In this document: positions 25,201 through 33,704 of the stretch, piece after piece
Numbering within the stretch: the stretch's first letter is position 1
Layout: every line of letters begins with the position of its first letter
DNA from: JAPPLB01 sp965218555
GTDB taxonomy: Bacteria > Acidobacteriota > Terriglobia > Bryobacterales > UBA6623
Length of the DNA: 64,000 bases
Reading direction: 5' to 3'
Assembly: GCA_965218555.1 (NCBI GenBank)
Contig: OZ244625.1
Coordinates: 682,001-746,000 of the forward strand
The notes under the pieces: generated by a model
Database searches by the model: none
What the model saw: the letters and a program-made list of their open reading frames with translations, nothing else
Told to the model about the DNA's origin: nothing
Program-made: the position numbers and the translations under genes

Positions 25201-25928
25201 AGATGGTCGACGAGATCAACTCCGGTATCGGCGACCCCGAAGCCACCGCTCGTCGGCTCGAAGGTTTCGATCCCAGGGCTCCGATCATGCAGGTGGTTGC
25301 GCGAGTCCTGGGTGTGGAAGGCAACAACATTACTTTTTCCGTCTCCGTCAACGACGGCTCCAAGCTGATGGTGGAAACGAACGCCGAAGAGGGAACCCTT
25401 AGGGGTGGCCAGACACCGGCGATCGTCCTGCTCACCGCTCGCGTCGCGGGGCGTGAGGCGAATGAGATCGAGTTTTCAGCCGAGACGACCGATCAGACGA
25501 TCGTGAACGTCCAGAGCCGAACGGCCAATCTGTGCTGCGGCAACGAGCCGGGCTCCTTGATTACGCCCGAAAACCCGGCCGCTCCCGGCGAGGTTATCAC
25601 CCTGTTCGGGACCGGATTGGGGCAAACCGCACCGAATCCTCAGGATCTGGGTATCCGCTCCGGGCAACCCATCCCGACGGGCGAGTCTCTGACCGTTCCG
25701 TTCGTGGCGGACGACTTCGTGTCGTCTCTCGTGGATGGCCGGTCGGCGGTGATCCAATTCGTTGGCTTGATGCCGGGACAGGTGGGCGTCTATCAGATCA
25801 ACATGCGGCTTAACGAAGGCCTCGAGGACAACCCGGCAGCCCCCGTTACGATCGCGCAAGTGTTGTTCATCAGCAACGTCGTCACAATACCCATCAAGAA
25901 CGTCCGGCCGCGCCGGGACGCTTTCTAG
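22236..25928 (+). CDS. Large exported NHL-type repeat protein with Solibacter-style C-terminal domains
   Basis: About 1230 residues. A signal peptide (LLLALVLAPSAAAQA) leads to NHL-like beta-propeller repeats with the refrain NNRVLIYN ... VVLGQPDFD. In one repeat is an Asp/Cys insertion, SCADEIDNDCDGMIDFFNDD, that resembles MopE-type metal-binding motifs. Then come VNAA-type domains (PVGTIGALFGNDFADR and AAPGEVITLFGTGLGQTAPN) like the Solibacter C-terminal domain TIGR03437, interleaved with four related modules containing G-x-x-Y-x-x-V ... LV-x-x-IN (near 23820, 24010, 24920 and 25120). No stop or frameshift. The start is uncertain: GTG at 22236 puts the signal peptide near the N-terminus, TTG at 22161 is also open; neither has a clear Shine-Dalgarno. 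Function unknown, extracellular. Confidence 0.8.
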   Translation: MRTRNFQPLWGFLIGTGQIGRGSLVAALLLALVLAPSAAAQAVFVNGQAARLVVGQPSFTRQAPQSSRETIGGAAGVAIAGEHLFIADGNEVGSTPLNNRVLIYNDLSSFIHDLDAELPQPGAELPDDDFCPVCVGLPDTVLGQTDFDSFGPGLADGVQNPSAVHSDGVTLAVADTDNNRVLIWRTIPTMNGTLPDVVVGQPDFETSSPRTTAEGLRGPQGVWIDSGRLFVADTLNGRVLIYNSIPTSNGSTANIVLGQPDFDTRPEPDITQSNVETTASSMLDPVAVTVTNGQMFVSDLGFSRVMIFSSVPTQNFSPADVVVGQLDFESSVANDSTSLCEALDPPPPSNLDDDMSSTPDDDCEATEEKEQSCADEIDNDCDGMIDFFNDDDCGPAFPRRCEATLHFPRFALSDGEKLYVSDSGNDRVLIYNEIPQENGAAADVVLGQADFQRLRESTGAASLRSPGTLALDGTNLYVADPFTRRVLVFTPAEDQIAENGLVNAAAFQIPASGSVFMEGTLAEGQITTITVGQRKYEHVAEEGDAAPEAAASLVEQINADPYSLVTATPAVQRGNHASGALTFSGEIQPSDRISLDIGNETYVVVVQAGDEPLVMVDRFLYVIKSNPDSRFFALRDTTGDVLNVLRLVFRDIGPAGNDIPYSVSLSPGALITVEAEGEALTGGNLNYGFRVSAKEPGPEGNGIPFSTATAMGETSSAPTRSSQQLKGGSDARELPVGTIGALFGNDFADRIWYPESADPEVPAEGDGVRGFVDGESGLGSRSMDLPTELGGVRVYVNGVAAPLLSVTPEQIYFFVPFEAVGSTVSVYVRRVRDDGTVTVSAPRAARVARASPGLFAFDGPEPRQAIAVHTTGVAQGRAAVTQVATSEGTTITAGVTLTIRVQGRAYSYVTVDGDSAESVRDGLVAAINNGDGDPDVVASAAREGFFSARADVTLTGEIQAGDTFTVTINGRRYIVVVQEDDTLASLRNKMVDEINSGIGDPEATARRLEGFDPRAPIMQVVARVLGVEGNNITFSVSVNDGSKLMVETNAEEGTLRGGQTPAIVLLTARVAGREANEIEFSAETTDQTIVNVQSRTANLCCGNEPGSLITPENPAAPGEVITLFGTGLGQTAPNPQDLGIRSGQPIPTGESLTVPFVADDFVSSLVDGRSAVIQFVGLMPGQVGVYQINMRLNEGLEDNPAAPVTIAQVLFISNVVTIPIKNVRPRRDAF

Positions 25929-25931
25929 CCT

Positions 25932-27146
25932 CTATGCCCCGGCGAAGATCTCCCGCATCCGCCGGGCTGCGAGTCTCTCGTCGCCCGAGTCGTTCATGAA
26001 CACGGTGAACTGAACCCCTTGCTTGGGGTTGCCGGCGACCGCGATGCGGGGCTCGCCTTCCAGAAGATGTTCCCGCAGTTGCCTGGTGGTGATGCCGAGT
26101 GCCGTTTCGTCCCAATCAACCGCCACACGATGCACGCGCCGGGTACGCTCGAACGGGACGCGGCTCGTCCGCAGGCCCCGGATCTTCTTGAGCTCGCGTT
26201 CGAGCCAATCGGCTTGCTTTCGGGATTCCTTGTCAATGGTTTTGAAGTCAAGCTTGGCGTAGCGTTCCACGGCAAGCCACAGAGCGACCATCTCTTCACG
26301 CCCGACCTTCATGGCGCGTCCGCTGGAGTTGGAGTGCGGATTGGAGTTGAGCCAAGCGGCCTGAATCAAGTCCTTGCGGCCGGCCAGCAGCCCCGAACAC
26401 TGTGGGCCGCTCATGTGCTTGCCGCCGCTGGCGCAGATCAGATCGACGCCGGCAGCGGCAAGCTCTTGGATATTCTTCCAGGGAGGCAGCATGTTGGCGG
26501 CATCGACCATGACCGGAACGCCGGCGGGCTTCGCGATGGCGAGCACATCGGCGACTTCAACGTGACCCCGATCCTTCCAGGCCCAGTCACCGGTCGTACC
26601 GCCGAGCATGTAGACCATCGCAGTGTTCGCGTTAATGGCCTTCTTGAGTTGCTCGGCGCCCTCGACCTCGACAATCTTGACGCCCGCGGTGCGGACGGCG
26701 TGATCGTACCCGTTGCGATGGATGGTCTGGATCACAACTTCAGACTTCATGCCGCTGACATCGGGAAGCTGTCGGATGTTCTTCGGATCGTCACCGGCGA
26801 CGCAGGCATAGGTGCCGATGGCGATCGCTCCCGCCGCGCCGGTGCTGACCATGGCGTCTTCGCAGCCAATCAGTTCCGAGACCCGCCGGCCAATGGCAGC
26901 CTGTAGTTCCTCGAGCACTACGTAGTGGCGCGCCGCTTCGGCTTGAGCCTCAAACAACTCGGGCGCCTGCTTGGACGCGCCGATCGTCGTATAGGTGCCC
27001 TGAAAGTTGATCACCGGACGGATACTGAGTTCCCCGTAGACATCTCGCCCGGTCTTGCGCGCTCCCGACGCAGCGAAGGGCCAAAAACCGGCGAGTGATC
27101 CCAGACCGGCGCCTTGCAAGATTCGTCTTCGTGTGGCGGAGACCAT
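25932..27146 (-). CDS. Tat-exported SelA-like PLP-dependent enzyme
   Basis: A 404-residue fold-type I PLP protein related to selenocysteine synthase/SelA-like lyases. Motifs: RPVINFQGTYTTIGAS near the start (the N-A/F-x-G-T-Y segment of the family), STGAAGAIAIGTYA, the Asp in VMVDAANMLPP and the PLP-Lys in ASGGKHMSGPQ. Unlike normal SelA it starts with a twin-arginine signal (SATRRRILQGAGLGSLAGF), so it should act outside the cytoplasm. The ATG at 27146 follows GAGG by ten bases; a longer reading to 27230 would pass through the promoter. Substrate unknown; amino-sugar-acid or amino-acid elimination is plausible from relatives. Confidence 0.82.
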   Translation of the reverse strand: MVSATRRRILQGAGLGSLAGFWPFAASGARKTGRDVYGELSIRPVINFQGTYTTIGASKQAPELFEAQAEAARHYVVLEELQAAIGRRVSELIGCEDAMVSTGAAGAIAIGTYACVAGDDPKNIRQLPDVSGMKSEVVIQTIHRNGYDHAVRTAGVKIVEVEGAEQLKKAINANTAMVYMLGGTTGDWAWKDRGHVEVADVLAIAKPAGVPVMVDAANMLPPWKNIQELAAAGVDLICASGGKHMSGPQCSGLLAGRKDLIQAAWLNSNPHSNSSGRAMKVGREEMVALWLAVERYAKLDFKTIDKESRKQADWLERELKKIRGLRTSRVPFERTRRVHRVAVDWDETALGITTRQLREHLLEGEPRIAVAGNPKQGVQFTVFMNDSGDERLAARRMREIFAGA

Positions 27147-27167
27147 GTTCGTTGTACCTCGGTGAAC

Positions 27168-27173
27168 ATTATA
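27168..27173 (-). promoter_or_regulatory. Perfect -10 element for the SelA-like gene
   Basis: TATAAT on the minus strand at 27173-27168, 21 bases upstream of the ATG at 27146. The -35 region (27191-27196, TCGCAG) is poor, so either an activator is needed or the -10 match is fortuitous. Confidence 0.35.
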
Positions 27174-27313
27174 GGGTTGGACCGTCCGTCCTGCGATAAA
27201 CGGAACCCGGCAAGAAGACACCAGCAACAAGCCGGCATTTCCCCTCCGGTTGCGGAGAGGGGATAAACTGAAGCTTTTGCTTTGCCAGATCAGCTTCTTG
27301 AGGGAAGTAGATC

Positions 27314-29206
27314 ATGAAGCCTTCCTATGAAACAAACTATCGACGTTCCTTGATGGAGCCGGAGGCTTTCTGGGCGGAAGCGGCCGAGGCCGTGCACTGG
27401 GATCGGAAGTGGAACCGTGTGCTCCATGCCTCGAAAGGGCCGTTCTTCCAGTGGTTCCAAGGTGGGATGCTCAACACTTGCTACAACGCCTTGGACTTCC
27501 ACGTAAAGAATGGGAGAGCGGAGCAAGTCGCCTTGATTTACGATAGCCCGGTCACCGGCGTTGTCCGTCGGATGACCTACCGGGAATTGCAAAATGAGGT
27601 CTCCCGTTTCGCAGGATTGCTTCGAGCGCTCGGCTTGGAAAAAGGCGACCGGCTGATCATCTACATGCCCATGATCCCTGAGGCGGTGATCGCCATGCTG
27701 GCCTGCGCTCGCATCGGTGTGGTGCATTCGGTCGTCTTTGGCGGTTTCGCTTCGCAGGAACTTGCCATTCGGATCGACGCCGCCCGGCCGAAGGCGATGG
27801 TCACGGCTTCGTGCGGGATCGAAGTACAACAGGTGATTCCCTACAAGCCGCTGCTGGACGATGCCATCGATCTTGCCGAGCATAAACCGGAGGTTTGTGT
27901 GGTTTACCAAAGACCACAGGTTCGTGCCTCGCTCAAGCAGGGAAGAGACAGGGATTGGCAGGATCTGATGGAAGCGGCCACGCCTGTTGATTGCCTCCCA
28001 CTAGAGGCAACCGATCCCCTATACATTCTCTATACATCCGGGACGACTGGGAAACCGAAGGGAGTGGTTCGGGACAACGCGGGACACGCGGTGGCGTTGA
28101 GGTGGAGCCTCAAGCACGTATACGATGTGCGGGCCGGGGATGTTTTTTGGGCGGCTTCAGACATTGGTTGGGCGGTAGGCCATTCTTATACGGTTTACGG
28201 TCCGTTGATGCACGGCTGCACCACCGTGCTCTATGAAGGCAAGCCGGTAGGGACACCTGATCCGGGAGCATTTTGGAGGGTCATCGCCCAACATGGGGTG
28301 AAGGTCTTGTTCACAGCTCCGACCGCTTTCCGGGCCATCAAAAAAGAAGATCCCAGGGGAGAGTATCTCAAAGAGTTCGACGTCTCCTGTCTGCGGTATC
28401 TCTTCCTCGCCGGTGAAAGGCTGGACCCGGACACCTACCATTGGGCCAGCCGCCTTCTCGGAATTCCTGTCATCGACCACTGGTGGCAGACGGAGAGCGG
28501 GTGGCCGATGGCGGCCAACTGCATGGGGCTTTCTCCACATGCCTTCAAAGCGGGCTCAGCCAGTAAGCCCGTTCCCGGCTACGACATTCAGGTGCTTGCC
28601 GGCGACGGTCAGGTCTTGGGGCCAAATGAGGAGGGCTTGATCGCCGTCAAGCTCCCGCTGCCGCCAGGCTGTCTGCCTACCTTGTGGAATGACGACCAAC
28701 GCTATCTGGATTCCTATCTCAGCCGGTTTCCGGGCTATTACTTCACCGCCGACGGCGGCCGCAAGGACGAGGAAGGATACCTCTATGTCATGGGCCGTGT
28801 GGATGACGTGATCAACGTCGCCGGCCACCGCTTCTCCACCGGGAGAATGGAGGAGGTGGTTTCCAGCCATCCCGATGTCGCGGAATGCGCCGTGGTCGGG
28901 ACCCAAGACCCACTCAAGGGTCAGGTGCCCCTGGGCTTGGTTGTGTTGAAGGCGGGGGTGGAACGCGGCTGGAAGGAGATCGAAAGGGAGATCATCCAAA
29001 GAGTCAGAGCAGAAATCGGCGCCGTTGCCAGTCTCAAGAGAGTTTCTCTCGTCAAGCGATTGCCCAAGACCCGCTCTGGAAAAATCCTTCGGAGAACGAT
29101 CAGAGACATCGCCGACGGGCGGGACTATTCCATTCCTTCGACCATTGACGATCCCGCGATTCCTCGAGAGATCGAGTTGGTCCTGAAAGAATCCGGCCTC
29201 GGATAA
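27314..29206 (+). CDS. prpE: Propionyl-CoA synthetase
   Basis: Acyl-CoA synthetase of 630 residues that activates propionate (or acetate) with ATP and CoA. Motifs: AMP-binding loop YTSGTTGKPKGVV, DHWWQTESGWPMAAN, where the W-P-M-A form is typical of PrpE/ACSS3 rather than acetyl-CoA synthetase, the hinge region GYLYVMGRVDDVINVAGHR, and the C-terminal catalytic Lys in TRSGKILRRTI, a likely acetylation site. The start has a good ribosome-binding site (GAGGGAAG). The following gene is a B12-dependent enzyme, and propionyl-CoA is normally processed by B12-dependent methylmalonyl-CoA mutase; the link is suggestive, not an operon. Confidence 0.92.
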   Translation: MKPSYETNYRRSLMEPEAFWAEAAEAVHWDRKWNRVLHASKGPFFQWFQGGMLNTCYNALDFHVKNGRAEQVALIYDSPVTGVVRRMTYRELQNEVSRFAGLLRALGLEKGDRLIIYMPMIPEAVIAMLACARIGVVHSVVFGGFASQELAIRIDAARPKAMVTASCGIEVQQVIPYKPLLDDAIDLAEHKPEVCVVYQRPQVRASLKQGRDRDWQDLMEAATPVDCLPLEATDPLYILYTSGTTGKPKGVVRDNAGHAVALRWSLKHVYDVRAGDVFWAASDIGWAVGHSYTVYGPLMHGCTTVLYEGKPVGTPDPGAFWRVIAQHGVKVLFTAPTAFRAIKKEDPRGEYLKEFDVSCLRYLFLAGERLDPDTYHWASRLLGIPVIDHWWQTESGWPMAANCMGLSPHAFKAGSASKPVPGYDIQVLAGDGQVLGPNEEGLIAVKLPLPPGCLPTLWNDDQRYLDSYLSRFPGYYFTADGGRKDEEGYLYVMGRVDDVINVAGHRFSTGRMEEVVSSHPDVAECAVVGTQDPLKGQVPLGLVVLKAGVERGWKEIEREIIQRVRAEIGAVASLKRVSLVKRLPKTRSGKILRRTIRDIADGRDYSIPSTIDDPAIPREIELVLKESGLG

Positions 29207-29524
29207 CCTTCCCCCCGGACTCCGCCTGTCAATCCGCCCTGCCGGGAACCGGAGAAATACTGGAGCTGTCACCGCGAGCGGCAATCCCTCCCTCGCAGAC
29301 GGCCCCCTGGGGGAGACCACCTATTTCTGCGTGTCGCTAACTATATGTGGAAATAACTGTTGACATCGCCACAAGATGATGTACACAATGGGACGTCACT
29401 GCCAGCCCAAACATCGGTAGTTCCTCCCGCAAGTTATCCATTGAGCCGACGGTGACCCCACTCATATCTTATGGTAGGCCGCTCCGAGCGGGGACGGTAC
29501 GGGAATCGAAGGGAAGGGCGAAGT
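29207..29524. other. Regulatory region of nrdJ
   Basis: This 318-base region holds the promoter and two NrdR-like boxes listed separately. I looked for a cobalamin riboswitch (B12 box and GCCACTG-type core) because the next gene is B12-dependent, and did not find one. Confidence 0.5.
29338..29389 (+). promoter_or_regulatory. nrdJ promoter with two NrdR-like boxes
   Basis: TTGACA at 29360-29365 and CACAAT at 29384-29389 (18-base spacer) form a plausible promoter. Two sequences resembling the NrdR box (ACACWATATATWGTGT) flank the -35: 29338-29353 (TAACTATATGTGGAAA, core CTATAT) and 29369-29384 (CCACAAGATGATGTAC, 11 of 16 positions). They start exactly 31 bp apart, the three-turn spacing characteristic of tandem NrdR sites. 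NrdR is the ATP/dATP-sensing repressor of ribonucleotide reductase genes. Confidence 0.45.
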
Positions 29525-32329
29525 ATGGGCGAAATCAGCGTCGATCTGGGAACTGGAATAGACGAACTTTCATCACGGATCGCATCTCGGCAGGGTCTGT
29601 CATTTCCCCGCTACTTTACGGAAGGCATCGAGTCCGGGACGACACCGTACGACCTGATCAAGTGGGAAGTCCGGACCGCGTCCATTGCGAACGAGAAAGG
29701 TGAAGTGATCTTCGAGCAGCGCGAGGTGGAGATGCCCCGCGACTGGTCGCAGACCGCCACGAACATCGTCGCGAGCAAGTATTTCCACGGTCAGGCGGGC
29801 ACTCCCGCAAGAGAAACGAGCCTCGCGCAACTGGTCCATCGAGTCGTCGACACGATCGCCGACTGGGGCGCCGGCGGCGGCTACTTCGCCGGAACGGAGG
29901 ATGTAGAGAACTTCCGTGGCGAACTGGCCCACCTGATGCTGCACCAGAAGGCAAGCTTCAATTCGCCGGTCTGGTTCAACGTCGGCGTGAAAGAAAGCCG
30001 CGGCTACGGTTGGGCGTGGGACGCTCATAGCAAGACCGTCAAGGCGCTGGAAGCCGATGCTCATAGGCCGCAGTGCTCGGCCTGCTTCATCATCTCGGCC
30101 GACGACACCATGGAATCAATCATGGACCTCGCCAAGACCGAGGGCATGCTCTTCAAGTGGGGCTCGGGAACAGGCTCCAATCTATCGAAGATTCGCGAGG
30201 AAGACGCCTTGTTGCGAGGAGGCGGCAAGGCATCGGGGCCTGTTTCTTTCATGAAGGGTTTCGACGCCTTTGCCGGTGTCATCAAGTCGGGCGGCAAGAC
30301 ACGACGCGCCGCGAAGATGGTCATCCTCAATGCCGAGCACCCCGACATCAAGAAATTCATTTGGTGCAAGGCCAGCGAAGAGCGCAAGGCCTGGACGCTC
30401 ATCGACGCCGGCTACGACTCGGCGATCGACGGCGACGCCTACAGCTCGATCTTCTTCCAAAACGCCAATAACTCGGTACGGGCAACGGACGAGTTCATGC
30501 TGGCGGCCATCAAGGATGAGGACTGGTGGACACGCTCCGTGCTGAACGAACAGCCCAAGGAGCGCCATAAGGCCAAGGATCTGCTCAAGCAAATCGCCGA
30601 GGCCACGCATCAATGCGGCGACCCCGGCATGCAGTTCGACACGACGATCAACCGCTGGCATCCCTGCAAGAACACCGACCGCATCAATGCGTCGAACCCC
30701 TGTTCGGAGTACATGTTCCTCGACGACTCCGCCTGCAACTTGGCGTCGTTGAACCTGATGAAATTCAAGAAGAGCAACGGCGGATTTGACGTCGAGGCCT
30801 TCCGGCACGCAGTCGATACGCTGATCGTCGCGCAGGAGATCCTGGTTGACAACGCCAGCTATCCGACGGGCAGGATCGCGCAGAATTCGCATGACTACCG
30901 GCCGCTGGGGCTCGGCTTCGCCAACCTGGGCGCGTTGCTGATGTCGATGGGCGTAGCGTACGACAGCGACGCCGGCCGCGCCATCGCGGGCGCCATCACG
31001 TCGACGATGTGCGGACAGGCCTACTTGACCAGCGCCCGCATCGCTGAGGTCACGGGAGGGTTCCCAGGCTATGAAAAGAATCGCGAGCCGTTCCTCGAAG
31101 TGATTCGGATGCACCGCGATGCCTCACGGAAGATCGACGGCGCATTGATCGAGGAGCCGCTGTGGCAAGGTGCGCAGCGTTGCTGGGACGGCGCCTACGA
31201 GATGGGCCGGCGGCATGGTTATCGCAACGGTCAAGTCACTGTCATCGCGCCCACCGGGACGATCGGCTTCATGATGGATTGTGACACGACCGGGGTCGAG
31301 CCGGAGCTGGCGCTGATCAAGTACAAGAAGCTGGTCGGCGGCGGCGTGATCAAGATTGTCAACAACACCGTCGAGCAGTCGCTGCTCAAGATCGGCTACT
31401 CACCCGAGTCCGCCAGCGAGATCGTGAGCCATATCGATTCCACCGGAACGATCGAGGGCGCCGAGCATATCAAGCAAGAGCATCTGCCGATCTTCGATTG
31501 CAGTTTCCGTCCCCAAAACGGCGAACGCTCCATCCGCTACCTCGGCCACCTGCGGATGATGGGCGCGGTTCAGCCGTTCATCTCGGGAGCGATTTCGAAA
31601 ACGATCAACATGCCCGAGGAGTCCACGGTCGAAGAAATCGTCGACGCCTACGTCGAGGCGTGGCGCCTGGGCCTGAAGGCCGTGGCGATCTACCGCGATG
31701 GTTCGAAGCGCACGCAGCCGCTGAACACCGGAAGCTCCGATGACGGCTCGGGCGCGGCGAAGGTCGCCATGCCCGCAACCGAGAGAATCGTCTACAAACC
31801 GCACCGCTCAAAGCTGCCCGACGAGCGGCAGTCACTCACCCACAAATTCTCCGTCGGTGGGCATGAAGGCTACATCACCGTAGGCTTGTATGAAAGCGGC
31901 GCGCCGGGCGAAATCTTCATCAAGATGTCCAAGGAAGGCTCGACGATCAGCGGCCTGATGGATAGCTTTGCAACCGCTGTCTCGATGGCCCTGCAGTACG
32001 GCATGCCCCTGCAAGCGCTCGTCGACAAGTTCCAGCACGTCCGTTTCGAGCCCAGCGGCTGGACCGGCTCGCAGAACATCCCCTACGCCAAGTCGATCAT
32101 GGATTACATCTTCCGCTGGCTGGGGATGCGTTTCATCTCGCCGTCCTACCAGGAAACGGAAGCCGGCGAGACACCTAAGCTGCGGCCGACCGAACCCGAG
32201 CCGCAGCAGGAGCTTTCGTTCCACGCAGCGCAGGACGCGCCGATTTGCGCGGAGTGCGGATCGCTCATGACGAGTAACGGCAGTTGCTACAAATGCGAGA
32301 ACTGCGGTTCCACCTCCGGCTGCAGTTAG
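29525..32329 (+). CDS. nrdJ: Vitamin B12-dependent (class II) ribonucleotide reductase
   Basis: Adenosylcobalamin-dependent enzyme of 934 residues that makes deoxynucleotides with or without oxygen. Visible are the first active-site Cys in PQCSACFIISADD, the radical-site motif NPCSEYMF (N-x-C-x-E), GTGSNLSKIRE, the phosphate-binding PTGTIGFMMD, and a C-terminal Cys-rich zinc ribbon (CAECGSL ... CYKCENCG) that carries the redox-active cysteines. Start at ATG 29525, preceded by GAAGGGAAGGG; the frame is open further upstream without a better site. It is followed by a strong terminator, so it is transcribed alone. It requires cobalamin, consistent with the cobalt transporter in the same window. 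Confidence 0.95.
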   Translation: MGEISVDLGTGIDELSSRIASRQGLSFPRYFTEGIESGTTPYDLIKWEVRTASIANEKGEVIFEQREVEMPRDWSQTATNIVASKYFHGQAGTPARETSLAQLVHRVVDTIADWGAGGGYFAGTEDVENFRGELAHLMLHQKASFNSPVWFNVGVKESRGYGWAWDAHSKTVKALEADAHRPQCSACFIISADDTMESIMDLAKTEGMLFKWGSGTGSNLSKIREEDALLRGGGKASGPVSFMKGFDAFAGVIKSGGKTRRAAKMVILNAEHPDIKKFIWCKASEERKAWTLIDAGYDSAIDGDAYSSIFFQNANNSVRATDEFMLAAIKDEDWWTRSVLNEQPKERHKAKDLLKQIAEATHQCGDPGMQFDTTINRWHPCKNTDRINASNPCSEYMFLDDSACNLASLNLMKFKKSNGGFDVEAFRHAVDTLIVAQEILVDNASYPTGRIAQNSHDYRPLGLGFANLGALLMSMGVAYDSDAGRAIAGAITSTMCGQAYLTSARIAEVTGGFPGYEKNREPFLEVIRMHRDASRKIDGALIEEPLWQGAQRCWDGAYEMGRRHGYRNGQVTVIAPTGTIGFMMDCDTTGVEPELALIKYKKLVGGGVIKIVNNTVEQSLLKIGYSPESASEIVSHIDSTGTIEGAEHIKQEHLPIFDCSFRPQNGERSIRYLGHLRMMGAVQPFISGAISKTINMPEESTVEEIVDAYVEAWRLGLKAVAIYRDGSKRTQPLNTGSSDDGSGAAKVAMPATERIVYKPHRSKLPDERQSLTHKFSVGGHEGYITVGLYESGAPGEIFIKMSKEGSTISGLMDSFATAVSMALQYGMPLQALVDKFQHVRFEPSGWTGSQNIPYAKSIMDYIFRWLGMRFISPSYQETEAGETPKLRPTEPEPQQELSFHAAQDAPICAECGSLMTSNGSCYKCENCGSTSGCS

Positions 32330-32359
32330 TGATTCGTCGTTGGATTGCATCCTCCTCTA

Positions 32360-32412
32360 CCCGGGTGGGCGGCGTTTGAGAATCGGCCTCCCACCCGGGA
32401 CTTTTGTTTCTT
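32360..32412 (+). terminator. Rho-independent terminator of nrdJ
   Basis: CCCGGGTGGG (32360-32369) pairs perfectly with CCCACCCGGG (32390-32399) over 10 bp around a 20-base loop, followed by ACTTTTGTTTCTT. It lies 30 bases after the nrdJ stop and between convergent genes. Confidence 0.85.
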
Positions 32413-32525
32413 GAGCGCCATTACTCCGGGTTCCCTCCGTGTTGCGTGCTTGGGTGATGAGAAAGGCAGGACGGGCTGAGGGCGGCTGTTTACTTATTCG
32501 CAGAGGCCGCCAACCCCCGGCGGGG

Positions 32526-33704
32526 TCACCACGCGAAGTTCCGGGTCAAGTCCAAGTTGTAGGCGTGCTTCTCGCTGCCCTCGGTTCCGTAGCGCAGAAC
32601 CGGAACGATCGACTCGTGGCGCGAGCCGTGTGAGCGGATCGCAATATCCTCGCGGACGCGGTCGAGTGCTCCGAACGCCACGTGCTTCTCGCCCAACAGG
32701 AACAGATCGCCGATCCGCTGCTGATGCAAATGAAACTTGCGGGCCGCGTCGACCCGGCGATGGATTTCTTCCACCCCCTCGGTTTCGCGTAGCAACTCGA
32801 ACGCGCGATCCTCATCTTTCAAGTCCATGAAGTACACGTAACAAGCACCGCCGAGGTTCTTGTGATGGACGACGTGCCGGTCGCGGATGATCGGCACGGC
32901 TTCGGCCTCGATGCCCTTTTGGGCGAGAAGCCTCGCGACGTCGATGCCTTGCGTTTTGGCATTCATCCCGTGGTCGGCTGAGAGGTAGATCTCGATTTCG
33001 GGAAAGTCATCGACAATGCGTCCGAGACAACGGTCGAGCTGGTGCATGTGCTCGCGCGAGCGCTCGTCCTCGGGCGGATAAGTGTGCATCATGTAGTCGG
33101 TCGTCGCGAGGTAGACAAGATCGTAGCCGTCACCCAGCAGCGAGTGGGCGCCGCGGGCGCACCAGTAGTTGATTTCCGGCGTATACATGTCCTGCTGCGG
33201 TCCGGCCCTTTCGAGGATGTCAGGGGACGGCTGTTGCCCCGAGGCCTTGTAGTCAGCGTCCCGACCAATGAGCCGATAGATCTTGTGCTTGGCGCTAACC
33301 ATGGCCGTTTTCCAGCCCTTTTCGGACGCCTTCACGAACAGAGTCGGGCGCAGCAGGAAGTCGGCCGTCTCCATGAAGGTTCCCTGCCCTGTTTTGCGGT
33401 CGAAGAAGTAGTTGGTAGTGATGCCGTGCTCTTCGGGGAACGAGGCCGTGGCGATGGAGGCGTTGTTGACGTTCGTGACCGACGGGATGACGCTGCTGCC
33501 TTCGTCGTAAGCGCCCTCTTTCATCATCCGCCGCAGATTGGGAACGTCGCTCAACTCGATGTAACGCGGGTCGAGACCGTCGATGCAGGCAAACAGAACC
33601 TTGCGGCGCCGGTCAGGCCGTGGTCCGGGCAGTAAAGCGTCGTGGGCCGCGAGGTGCGCGGCGGCGAGGCCGAGAAAGGTGCGTCGAGTCATGGGTTTGG
33701 TCAA
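32526..33704 (-). CDS. Exported alkaline-phosphatase-superfamily hydrolase, phosphonoacetate-hydrolase-like
   Basis: A 392-residue enzyme of the type I phosphodiesterase/nucleotide pyrophosphatase group. N-terminal MTRRTFLGLAAAHLAAH is a twin-arginine signal. Metal ligands and nucleophile can be followed: Asp in FACIDGLDPRY, Thr in SVTNVNNASIATA (nucleophile position, very like PhnA), Asp and His in ATTDYMMHTYPP, Asp-His in LSADHGMN, and the last His in GSRHESIVPVL. Order and spacing fit phosphonoacetate hydrolase, which splits a C-P bond, but related pyrophosphatases share the motif set. Isolated gene, convergent with nrdJ. Confidence 0.82.
   Translation of the reverse strand: MTKPMTRRTFLGLAAAHLAAHDALLPGPRPDRRRKVLFACIDGLDPRYIELSDVPNLRRMMKEGAYDEGSSVIPSVTNVNNASIATASFPEEHGITTNYFFDRKTGQGTFMETADFLLRPTLFVKASEKGWKTAMVSAKHKIYRLIGRDADYKASGQQPSPDILERAGPQQDMYTPEINYWCARGAHSLLGDGYDLVYLATTDYMMHTYPPEDERSREHMHQLDRCLGRIVDDFPEIEIYLSADHGMNAKTQGIDVARLLAQKGIEAEAVPIIRDRHVVHHKNLGGACYVYFMDLKDEDRAFELLRETEGVEEIHRRVDAARKFHLHQQRIGDLFLLGEKHVAFGALDRVREDIAIRSHGSRHESIVPVLRYGTEGSEKHAYNLDLTRNFAW

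Noticed and set aside
29303..29313. CCCCCTGGGGG inverted repeat after prpE as a terminator.
   Set aside because: A one-base loop cannot form the hairpin properly, and there is no T-tract.
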